DNA from: a virus
Length of the DNA stretch: 24,294 nt
Reading direction: 5' to 3' (one strand)
IMG/VR virus record: IMGVR_UViG_3300042549_002554
Coordinates: 1-24,294 of that record
Positions within the stretch are counted from its first letter, which is position 1; the number at the start of each line of letters is the position of its first letter. This document shows, one piece after another, positions 1 through 6,737 of this stretch. Position numbers and translations under genes: made by a program. The notes under the pieces were generated by a model. It was not told where the DNA came from. It worked only from the letters and a program-made list of their open reading frames with translations, and did not search any database.

Positions 1-181
1 GATCCATCATTAAAGGATCGCCACCATTGACGATAATTGTATTAGTTTCTGGGAATCTTTTTAAGAAATCAAAAATGTGCTGATGATCTAACTCTGCAGT
101 TTTATCTTCAGTAATATGAGTACTGGAACAGAATGTGCATTTAAAGTTGCACTTCTCTGTTGGTTTAATTATAAGATCCAT
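1..181 (-). CDS. Radical SAM enzyme, N-terminal fragment (cut by left window edge)
   Basis: Reading the minus strand from an ATG at 181 gives 60 codons open to the window edge. The fragment carries a canonical radical SAM cluster motif CNFKCTFC (Cys 11, 15, 18), which would bind a [4Fe-4S] cluster and S-adenosylmethionine, followed by NGGDPLM near residue 53, the GGE/GGD motif that contacts the SAM amino group. The first residues, MDLIIKPTEKC, match the usual position of the motif after strand beta-1, so the start is well placed. Its ATG lies inside the last codons of the B12-type radical SAM gene (17-nt overlap), implying translational coupling. The C-terminal half, including any SPASM domain, lies outside the window, so the exact subfamily and substrate cannot be given. 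It is the fourth radical SAM gene of this cluster. Confidence 0.88.
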   Translation of the reverse strand, partial: MDLIIKPTEKCNFKCTFCSSTHITEDKTAELDHQHIFDFLKRFPETNTIIVNGGDPLMMD

Positions 182-1748
182 TATATTGTTCTTTATTCAA
201 ATAAAATTTAGTGACCCAATCTTCTATTAAATGACCATCATATAATAAAAAATCTTGATCACTTCTTTGTCCCTTAGACATTTTATCTATTTCAGAGTAA
301 ATATATTTAAACCAATTTTCGTTTTTAAAAGAATTATAAATTGTTTTAAGTTCTACACTTGGAATTTGATCTGGTGTTAATGTTGGTCCAAGAACTCTCT
401 GGGCGTAATTCATGAACATCATTTCTTTCCAATCTTCTCTTGAGAAACTATATGTTTCAACAACAACTTCTTGTGGTGATTTGTATTTTGTTAACACACA
501 ATTAGAAAAATGAGTTATGTCATTATCATCATTTTCAGTGATACCAATATTAACTGTTTTTATTTTATGTAATGCTTTATAAAATGGAGTTTCAATTTCA
601 GTTCCAGATAAAACTGTGAGTGGTCCTCGTGACCATTGCCAACCTTTAGTGTATAAAGTAAAATTCATTTCTTGATAAAAATCATCAAGAGTGTATCCAG
701 GTAATCCCATAATAATTTCTATTTGAGCATGAACACCATATTTTTCATTAAACTTTTTACCAAGAGACAAATTTTCTTCTATGGTGACATCTGTTCGTTT
801 TACATTTTTTAATGCTTCAGAACTATATGATTGGACTGATAAAGAATAGTTTTTCATTAGTCCATGTTTAAATGCAATATCTAAAAACTTCTCTCTTTTC
901 TCGATTTTAGTCTTAGCCACCCCATATACAAGAACATCTTTGGGTGAACCGTAAAGTTCTTTATTGTCAGCAATTCTTTGCATAATATCTGGATCACGAT
1001 TTAGTATTCCAAAGTTAGCATCAATAAAATCGATATTATCAAACCCCAGTACACAAACTAAATCAATTTCTTTAAAAACAATATCAGTTGGTTTTTGACT
1101 AATTTTTGTGCCAATACCGCCACCCCACTCACAGTATGTGCATGCATATGGACACCCTCGTGTCGTTTCCATATTAATAACTGAAGTTATACCTAAACTC
1201 TTTGCTGTTCCTGCCACATTAATTAAATACGGCATGTTATATTCATATGTAGAAAATTCTGGAAATTTGTAAATTTGTTTTCCTAATGATGCTGTATGTC
1301 CACGCATTATAATGCCATGGACTTTTTCAGGTTCTATAACTTTACCGTGTTCTTGAATTTGTTTTAAAAATTCTTTAAAAAAATACTCTCCAGTTGCCAG
1401 TGGGCTACAAGAGTAATCTAAAAATGGAAATTCATTATAAGAATCTTCAGTAAAATATGGTTGTTGTGGACCACCTCGAACGATAATTATGTTTGGGTTT
1501 CTTTTCTTAACTCTTTCGGCAACATCCAAACATAATTTACCATTCCATATATACGAACCTAGAAGTAATATTTTTGGATCTGATTCAATTATATGATCAA
1601 CTACATCGTCTGCGTTATGATATAATCTCCAATTAATAATTGGTTCTAACCATTCATACTCAGGAAACACAGCACTAAAATTCATCCATCCAGTGTCTGC
1701 AACTAGTGTTCTAGTTCCAATTGGTGGATTAAGCCAGTATATTCGCAT
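165..1748 (-). CDS. Radical SAM protein with probable cobalamin (B12)-binding N-terminal domain
   Basis: This is a protein of about 527 residues. Residues 30-130 look like a B12-binding Rossmann domain: a hydrophobic strand ILLLGSY, a helix, then IIIVRGGPQ, and later LATGEYFF. They are followed by a radical SAM domain with motif CPYACTYC (Cys 200, 204, 207, counted from a GTG one codon upstream) and later SLSVQSYS and IIMGLPGYT, typical of B12-type radical SAM enzymes. Family members do methylations at unactivated carbons, ring contractions and cyclisations; the reaction here is unknown. No DxHxxG cobalamin-ligand motif is evident, as in many class B members. I prefer the ATG at 1748; a GTG at 1751 is possible, with a GGA element just upstream. 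The gene overlaps the preceding gene by about 20 nt and the next radical SAM gene by 17 nt, so it belongs to one coupled operon. Confidence 0.85.
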   Translation of the reverse strand: MRIYWLNPPIGTRTLVADTGWMNFSAVFPEYEWLEPIINWRLYHNADDVVDHIIESDPKILLLGSYIWNGKLCLDVAERVKKRNPNIIIVRGGPQQPYFTEDSYNEFPFLDYSCSPLATGEYFFKEFLKQIQEHGKVIEPEKVHGIIMRGHTASLGKQIYKFPEFSTYEYNMPYLINVAGTAKSLGITSVINMETTRGCPYACTYCEWGGGIGTKISQKPTDIVFKEIDLVCVLGFDNIDFIDANFGILNRDPDIMQRIADNKELYGSPKDVLVYGVAKTKIEKREKFLDIAFKHGLMKNYSLSVQSYSSEALKNVKRTDVTIEENLSLGKKFNEKYGVHAQIEIIMGLPGYTLDDFYQEMNFTLYTKGWQWSRGPLTVLSGTEIETPFYKALHKIKTVNIGITENDDNDITHFSNCVLTKYKSPQEVVVETYSFSREDWKEMMFMNYAQRVLGPTLTPDQIPSVELKTIYNSFKNENWFKYIYSEIDKMSKGQRSDQDFLLYDGHLIEDWVTKFYLNKEQYNGSYN

Positions 1749-2280
1749 CACGGATCCAATAATGTTGTTGGCGCATAAAACCCAAAGGTTTTAATATTTG
1801 TCTTTTATATGTCAAGGTTGGAATTCTTTCTTGATTTATACTCAAGTGCAACCATTCTAGATAAGATCCAGAAGGACATATAATTTTTCGATCTCCAAAC
1901 ATAAGTATAATATCTTTCCAAATTTGTTTAGTGATAGCTGTGGTTTTATTTCTACCTAGTCTGTATACATATCCAAAGTATTTTACTGTGCCAAGAATAA
2001 CTTCATCTTCATAAGGATAAACAATAGCCATGCCAATTTCAATTCTATTCGGATCTTTACAATTTACATTCTGAGGTTCGTTTTTACAACGAAATGCATT
2101 TTCAGCGATAGTGGGATAGTCTTTTGCGTCTGCGTGCCATATTAAAATATATCCTTGTTCAGGACATATCCTAGCAACATGGGGATGTTGATTCGGAATA
2201 TTATCTAGAAAAATATCAACATTAAACGGTATTACATTCGGATTTAACTGATTGCATTTTGCGCTGTACTCGTACATCAT
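1729..2280 (-). CDS. Hypothetical protein of about 183 aa in the radical SAM cluster
   Basis: I do not recognise this protein. The open frame extends upstream to a GTG at 2394, but that start would place 173 nt inside the preceding radical SAM gene. The tandem ATGs at 2280 and 2277 (protein MMYEYSAKC...) reduce the overlap to 59 nt and are more likely, although no good Shine-Dalgarno sequence precedes them. Visible features are a segment GYILIWHADAKDY, an alternating hydrophobic stretch GMAIVYPYEDEVILGTVKYF, and a C-terminus YKRQILKPLGFMRQQHYW. The strand-rich middle and the 'LKPLGF' end faintly recall N-acetyltransferase-like folds, but no acetyl-CoA loop is clear, so no function is assigned. 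Its position between two radical SAM genes, overlapping both, suggests it takes part in the same pathway. Confidence 0.65.
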   Translation of the reverse strand: MMYEYSAKCNQLNPNVIPFNVDIFLDNIPNQHPHVARICPEQGYILIWHADAKDYPTIAENAFRCKNEPQNVNCKDPNRIEIGMAIVYPYEDEVILGTVKYFGYVYRLGRNKTTAITKQIWKDIILMFGDRKIICPSGSYLEWLHLSINQERIPTLTYKRQILKPLGFMRQQHYWIRDANILA

Positions 2281-3289
2281 CGATGTATCGGTGCGTAAGT
2301 TTGTAGACACACTCATCCAGTTCTTCCCTAAATTTATAATCATGCTGCATAAAACAGCTAAAACTGCATCTGTCGAGATACTCGCACGAGACACAATCGT
2401 ATTTCTCTAAGAATTTATTCTCAATCTCAGAGTTGTCCATCTTTTGAATATTGGAAGAATAAAATTTAATGACTTTGTCATCTTGTACTAGGTTACCACA
2501 CTGGCACATCGTTCCATCTGCAAGAACTAATTTACTAGATCTACAAGATGCATAGTTTGAATCGTTTTCAATCCAATCTGCTATGGGATGAACTTTAGGA
2601 TACTTATCTATTAGGTGTTGAAATACATCTCTTAATTGAGCATCAGTTGGTGCTTGGATATCAGCAGACTCATCTGGCATGTAATAATCAAAGTAAATGT
2701 AATAACCATCATTATATAACTTTTTAAAATAATTATCTTTATCTTGTAAAATGTAATTTATGTTTGGAGAGTTAAGAAGCATAGAGATGCAAGTAATTCG
2801 TTTACCAAAATACTCCATGTTCTTTTTAAATGACATGAAATCATTTACATTAAACCTACCTCTTGGGTCATATGATGTGACTAGGTTAATATCTAGATTG
2901 ATTTGTGAAGAATACGATATTAACTCTTCAATTAAATCAACTCTGTTTGTGACAAGATTAGTGACCCAATTAACCTTAACTTTTTTATTATATTTTTCAC
3001 CAAGATGTTTAATACCCAGAGATAAAGATTTATATTGATTTAATAAATCTTCATTAAATATTTCAGGTGCGAAAACTTCACCACCCATTGCATTAAATAC
3101 AACTGAGTGGCTAGTTTCTGTTTGTAGGAATTTTTCTATTGGATCAAGTTTATCGGTAATGGTATCTAAACCAACTCGATTTTCATGGTCTTGCCAGCAG
3201 AAAGAACAACGGAGATTACAATACTCAAATAGATGTAAAGTATATTCTTGCTCTGGATCTCGTTTTCTTTCAAGTATCAATTCTCTCAT
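2222..3289 (-). CDS. Radical SAM/SPASM-type enzyme (355 aa)
   Basis: The N-terminus carries the radical SAM motif CNLRCSFC (Cys 24, 28, 31) and a GGEVF motif at about residue 69. The C-terminal third is Cys-rich: CRSS at 249, CQC at 262-264, then CVSCEYLDRCSFSC at 299-312 (spacing CX2CX5CX3C) and a further Cys at 327. That spacing is the hallmark of SPASM auxiliary-cluster domains, found in enzymes that modify peptides or proteins (anaerobic sulfatase maturases, sactipeptide, ranthipeptide and mycofactocin enzymes). The protein probably holds one SAM-binding and one or two auxiliary [4Fe-4S] clusters. The ATG at 3289 lies 14 nt after the preceding stop. It is clearly distinct from the other SPASM enzyme at 5697-6737, sharing only the architecture, which suggests a second modification or a second substrate. 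Confidence 0.9.
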   Translation of the reverse strand: MRELILERKRDPEQEYTLHLFEYCNLRCSFCWQDHENRVGLDTITDKLDPIEKFLQTETSHSVVFNAMGGEVFAPEIFNEDLLNQYKSLSLGIKHLGEKYNKKVKVNWVTNLVTNRVDLIEELISYSSQINLDINLVTSYDPRGRFNVNDFMSFKKNMEYFGKRITCISMLLNSPNINYILQDKDNYFKKLYNDGYYIYFDYYMPDESADIQAPTDAQLRDVFQHLIDKYPKVHPIADWIENDSNYASCRSSKLVLADGTMCQCGNLVQDDKVIKFYSSNIQKMDNSEIENKFLEKYDCVSCEYLDRCSFSCFMQHDYKFREELDECVYKLTHRYIDDVRVQRKMQSVKSECNTV

Positions 3290-3303
3290 AATATACTTTA
3301 ATT

Positions 3304-4422
3304 TTACACTGTATGAATAATAAATTTTTCTAGATAATCAACATCACCTTCATGATATTTTTTCAACACATGCAGAAATAAAGGGAAGTTTATATTTTCA
3401 AAATCGAAACGAGGAATCAAACATGTGTCAAATGGAGACGCAGAAATAGTATCAATAATATCATCAAATTCTTCTTGCGTCATTTCATCACGACATGCAA
3501 TTTCTAACCAGCGGAATCCTTCAAATACTGTAGTGTTAGTTTGCATACCTTCGAACTGACTAAAAATTTTAAGAATAGTATCTTTTAATCCATCTATTTT
3601 TTCTTGTGGTAAACCAGAAAGATTACAAATACCATAAACACCACTGGACACTGTGGTTGTTTCTTTCCAAATTTGTGTATCTGCGTAATATTTTAATGCT
3701 TCAATATTCTTTAACGGATTGCCAGTTATATCAACAGTTCCAGAAAATCCTAATGCTTCTTGAAAGCGATGATTATTAATATTTAATAAAACCATCTGAC
3801 GATTATCAGTGAATTGTTCTTGGAAAAATCTTCTTAAGAAACGATGTGCAGTAGTTAATAATGGCTCAACATAGTCTCTGTTGCCAGCCAAATAATTTGC
3901 CAATAAAAATTCATAAGAGATACTAACTCCCATTAATGCAGGAGAAATCTGCCCTTGAATTTTATTGTCCCAAGCATACTGCCAATCTGTAGTTGTAAAC
4001 TCTTCAAAAATAGAATCAATAGTAACTGCGTTTTGAGAAGAGAGTTGTGTATTTGAAACACATCGTTCACGATAGATTGTTAAATTGGCGATATCTTTAA
4101 AGGTGTCAAAATCTAAAGTAGGCATCATTATGTTCATCCAGGTCGCAATAAATTTTAAATAGTTCTCTTTATCACAATAGATTATAATCTTTTTACTGTT
4201 TTGATTTCCGTGACCTTTTAATTGTAAGATTAAATCCTCGAAAACAATCTCATCGTTTAATTCTTCTAATGTTTTTGCGTATGCAAGTAATCGACCATAA
4301 GTATATTTTTCAAATTCAGTAGACATTTGAATGCCAAACTGATTAGAAATGACCACACGATCTATATCAACATTAATTTTATGATCAAACTCAAGATAAA
4401 CTTTGTTAAACAGATGTAGCAT
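3304..4422 (-). CDS. Unknown 372-aa protein of the maturation cluster
   Basis: I recognise no family. The protein is soluble-looking, with no signal peptide or membrane segment. It has scattered single Cys residues (for example IIIYCDKEN near 80, RERCVSN near 120, GICNLSG near 265) without a metal-site spacing. A motif VDITGNPLKNIEALKYYAD at about 230-248 resembles a segment of the adjacent 238-aa protein (LTGSPLEDSYALLKDYM), hinting that the two share a domain or a binding function. The start at 4422 is supported by AAGGA seven bases upstream; the gene overlaps its predecessor by 17 nt. Lying between the putative substrate and the second SPASM enzyme, it could be a substrate-binding or assembly partner, or another tailoring enzyme. 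This is inference from position only. Confidence 0.72.
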   Translation of the reverse strand: MLHLFNKVYLEFDHKINVDIDRVVISNQFGIQMSTEFEKYTYGRLLAYAKTLEELNDEIVFEDLILQLKGHGNQNSKKIIIYCDKENYLKFIATWMNIMMPTLDFDTFKDIANLTIYRERCVSNTQLSSQNAVTIDSIFEEFTTTDWQYAWDNKIQGQISPALMGVSISYEFLLANYLAGNRDYVEPLLTTAHRFLRRFFQEQFTDNRQMVLLNINNHRFQEALGFSGTVDITGNPLKNIEALKYYADTQIWKETTTVSSGVYGICNLSGLPQEKIDGLKDTILKIFSQFEGMQTNTTVFEGFRWLEIACRDEMTQEEFDDIIDTISASPFDTCLIPRFDFENINFPLFLHVLKKYHEGDVDYLEKFIIHTV

Positions 4423-5122
4423 TTTGCATTCCTTGAATAGTTTCTTGCTTGGCTTTAATATAATCTTGAGAATTTAATCCATTGCCAATTGCAAATGTGA
4501 GTAAAAACATTGGGTTATTTTTATTAGCCCAGAACGAGTATAAATTCTTACCTTTAAACATATACTCATTAAAATACTTTGTGTAAAATTTAAGACTAGA
4601 TTTATCTACTTTACTATAAAGTGTATAAAAGTCTTCGTGTTTTAATAGACTAATAAAATTAACACCTGTAATATCATCGGTGTCATTCTTTGGAAAAGAC
4701 TCTGCAAAGTTTTTAGTTTCTTCGCTGTTAATGATATACATATTGTATAATGTTAAGCTATCAAGTTTATTAATCCATGTATTAATTAGATCTTTGTTTT
4801 CTTCAATAAACTCTTTATGTAAAGAAATATCAGAAAGACCTTTAGCTTCTCTTAGCACAGACATAACAAAATATTCTAATGATTGTATATTCACTAACAT
4901 AGGACTATTCATATAATCTTTCAGCAGTGCATAAGAATCTTCTAAAGGAGATCCTGTTAAATCAATATCTACAGGTAAATCTAAATTGCTTAGATATGTT
5001 ATTAATTTACTACCCTTTAGTTTACTATCAGCATAGTTAATATCATAGAATGATGTTTTGTCGGTAAAATATTTTTTAAGATCTTCAATAGCAATTGGTG
5101 CTGCCGTTTTAATAATGTTCAT
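4406..5122 (-). CDS. Unknown 238-aa protein directly after the Cys-His tail protein
   Basis: I recognise no family. The protein is acidic to neutral and probably mostly helical, lacks Cys entirely, and has no signal or membrane segment. Residues 51-70 (VDIDLTGSPLEDSYALLKDY) resemble residues 229-247 of the 372-aa neighbour. Its start codon overlaps the stop of the 191-aa protein as TAATG, and its ribosome-binding site (GAGGAAG, 8 nt spacing) is formed by the codons for the final Arg-Gly-Arg-Arg of that protein, so translation of the two should be coupled. Equal stoichiometry or direct interaction with the 191-aa protein is therefore plausible, for instance as a chaperone or partner for maturation. 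Nothing in the sequence proves this. Confidence 0.72.
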   Translation of the reverse strand: MNIIKTAAPIAIEDLKKYFTDKTSFYDINYADSKLKGSKLITYLSNLDLPVDIDLTGSPLEDSYALLKDYMNSPMLVNIQSLEYFVMSVLREAKGLSDISLHKEFIEENKDLINTWINKLDSLTLYNMYIINSEETKNFAESFPKNDTDDITGVNFISLLKHEDFYTLYSKVDKSSLKFYTKYFNEYMFKGKNLYSFWANKNNPMFLLTFAIGNGLNSQDYIKAKQETIQGMQNATSV

Positions 5123-5697
5123 TATCTTCTTCCTCTAGATCCATGACACGATGAATGGCAAGAAGCGTGGCAAACATTTACCTGAATAGAAAGATCAGTT
5201 GTTTTCTTTAAGTCCCATTCTGCCTTTATTCTATTAAGAAGATTTTCAAGTTCTGATGCAGTAATTGTATTGTCAGTAGTAACAGGAGATGCAGTTACTG
5301 CACCTAATGCTTGAAGATAAGTAGTGTTCATATATGCTTTTTTAGTTTCGTCAAAAACTGTTCCTGCAGTTCCACGAGATCCAGTATTACCTCCGCTACC
5401 ATCTACAAATAAAATTGCTCTAAGATTTCTAATATTTGTATAATTATAGGTTTCCGCTAAAACAACATCGTAAATATCAGATGCATCAATAAGATTACCT
5501 GCAGTTCCTACATTAGTTCCAGTTATTCCGATTGTTCTTCCTGCAAGAGTTCCAGCTAATTTAGCTGCATCAAATTCAGCAAATGGCAAAGTATCAGCTG
5601 CCCAAACAATAGTTGAGTTTGCTACATCAACTACAAACTCTTTATAGTAGTCAACTAGGTTTTGTGGGGTGATAGTTGCATTAGTATCGATAGGCAT
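5122..5697 (-). CDS. 191-aa protein with C-terminal CHxS-repeat tail; putative radical SAM substrate / tail-tip protein
   Basis: Residues 1-175 contain no Cys and no His. The last 16 residues hold three of each, in a regular array C-H-A-S, C-H-S-S, C-H-G-S (from Cys 176) ending RGRR. The body has beta-rich, Gly/Thr/Asn-rich stretches (about 45-140) like phage fiber or adhesin proteins, then a helical segment (about 147-165) leading into the tail. The start overlaps the SPASM radical SAM stop as TAATG and has a strong Shine-Dalgarno AAGGA six bases upstream; the end overlaps the next gene as TAATG. Enzyme-substrate adjacency and a Cys/His/Ser-rich C-terminus suggest a ribosomally made, post-translationally modified C-terminus, with the large N-terminal part as leader or structural domain. 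The tail could instead be an unmodified metal site. No homologue is claimed. Confidence 0.85.
   Translation of the reverse strand: MPIDTNATITPQNLVDYYKEFVVDVANSTIVWAADTLPFAEFDAAKLAGTLAGRTIGITGTNVGTAGNLIDASDIYDVVLAETYNYTNIRNLRAILFVDGSGGNTGSRGTAGTVFDETKKAYMNTTYLQALGAVTASPVTTDNTITASELENLLNRIKAEWDLKKTTDLSIQVNVCHASCHSSCHGSRGRR
5125..5172 (-). other. Putative modified core: three CHxS units plus RGRR
   Basis: These 16 codons form the C-terminal tail of the 191-aa protein. Cys recur at 176, 180 and 184, each followed by His and, two residues later, Ser. The four-residue period and the absence of Cys and His elsewhere make this the obvious target for the neighbouring radical SAM and oxygenase-type enzymes. 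The Cys spacing is CX3C, so it is not a haem-c CXXCH motif. Confidence 0.6.
5131..5135 (-). promoter_or_regulatory. Ribosome-binding site for the 238-aa gene inside the RGRR codons
   Basis: On the minus strand the purine run AGAGGAAGAAGA (5136-5125) encodes the terminal Arg-Gly-Arg-Arg and also places GAGGA 8 nt before the ATG at 5122. It links translation of the downstream gene to the end of the Cys-His tail. Confidence 0.6.
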
Positions 5698-6737
5698 TAC
5701 ATTTCCTTAATTGTCCAAACTTTACGATTCCCTTTTAGGTATCCCATTAAACTTTTCGGTGCTCCGCAGACATCTCCTTGCCACGCTAACTGGTGGCAGT
5801 CTCCTCCGCAGACATCAAAAACCTCACAAGAATAGCAGTTAGGGTTTCTGGATCTTTCGCACGATATATTATTTAGTCGTACTGGGTTTGTGAGTAAATC
5901 TTCTAATGAGTCGGTTATGTGTCCAAAATTCTGTTCTGGAGCGGAATTGGGGCATCCAGCGATAGTTCCATCAGCGTTTATCGTGAATAACTTCTCTTCA
6001 CAATCTCTACAAAAGGTTCCACCACGAGTAAAGTTAGTTTCAAACTTAGAGTAAATGTCTTCCATAAACTCGTTTTCAAACCAATCTCTGGCATTGTTTT
6101 CTTGTATCTGATGATGCATTTTTAAGAACCATGCATCTTGATCTAGATTGGACGGGAAGATATCAGGATATAGGTTTGCATTACCATTGTGAGTCAATCG
6201 TTCTAAACTCATTTCCTGAACACCGAGATCTTTAACCCATTCTAATAGTTCTATGGGTTCAATGTTTATCGTTGCTGATGTCACAGAAATAAACAGCTTA
6301 ACCTTTGTTCCGTTTTTAACTAAGGTCTCAACATTCTTTCTCCATAGGTCATATTGTTTTGGGCTAGAAAACCTAATATTAGGATCCCAGCTAGTACCAA
6401 TTCTATTACTCAGTTGATTTTCTATAAAGGAGAAATGTTCTGGGTACATCTTAAAAGTAAGATTAGAAGTAGCACCCCAAGTCGCCATGGGAACATAACT
6501 TTTACATTCTTCATATACTCTAATCATTTCATCTACAGGAACCAAGAATGGTTCACCACCATGAAACTCACAATGAAGAGTATCGTTATCTTTAACTTTT
6601 TTGCTGAATCGCTGAACCCAATCGATAACTAATTCTGGTTTCCAGAAAATCTTAGCACCATTTGATCCATTTGTAAAACAATGCTTGCAATTAAGATTAC
6701 AAGTTTCAGTTGTTTTAAGGTAGAACATCCAATTCAT
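5697..6737 (-). CDS. Radical SAM/SPASM enzyme, likely peptide maturase (346 aa)
   Basis: From the ATG at 6737 the protein begins MNWMFYLKTTETC and carries the radical SAM motif CNLNCKHC (Cys 13, 17, 20), then HGGEP at 59-63. The C-terminus is a SPASM domain: CRDC at 243-246, GCPNS at 261-265, CERS at 293, then CYSCEVFDVCGGDC at 301-314 (CX2CX5CX3C) and Cys 324. This is the architecture of anaerobic sulfatase-maturase-like and RiPP-maturase enzymes, which use a 5'-deoxyadenosyl radical to oxidise or cross-link residues of a peptide. An upstream TTG at 6773 keeps the frame open, but AAAAGG six bases before 6737 fixes the later start. The gene overlaps the JmjC-like gene by 23 nt and the 191-aa gene by 1 nt (TAATG), which makes that protein the best substrate candidate. 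Confidence 0.92.
   Translation of the reverse strand: MNWMFYLKTTETCNLNCKHCFTNGSNGAKIFWKPELVIDWVQRFSKKVKDNDTLHCEFHGGEPFLVPVDEMIRVYEECKSYVPMATWGATSNLTFKMYPEHFSFIENQLSNRIGTSWDPNIRFSSPKQYDLWRKNVETLVKNGTKVKLFISVTSATINIEPIELLEWVKDLGVQEMSLERLTHNGNANLYPDIFPSNLDQDAWFLKMHHQIQENNARDWFENEFMEDIYSKFETNFTRGGTFCRDCEEKLFTINADGTIAGCPNSAPEQNFGHITDSLEDLLTNPVRLNNISCERSRNPNCYSCEVFDVCGGDCHQLAWQGDVCGAPKSLMGYLKGNRKVWTIKEM

Noticed and set aside
4680-4916. Plus-strand open frames (for example here, and at 2760-3038, 6354-6632, 11181-11420, 17123-17386, 19089-19379)
   Set aside because: They lie antisense to well-supported minus-strand genes, have no ribosome-binding sites or recognisable domains, and reflect codon composition of the real genes.
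5125-5172. CHASCHSSCH tail as a haem c attachment site
   Set aside because: Haem c needs CXXCH. Here successive Cys are four apart (CX3C), so no CXXCH is formed, and no signal peptide or cytochrome maturation genes are present.
1-6737. Radical SAM genes as a queuosine/7-deazaguanine DNA-modification pathway or NrdG/PFL activases
   Set aside because: The complete proteins are 346-527 aa, two with SPASM Cys clusters and one with a B12-type domain, unlike short QueE or NrdG. No QueC, QueD, FolE, NrdD or PFL gene is seen nearby.
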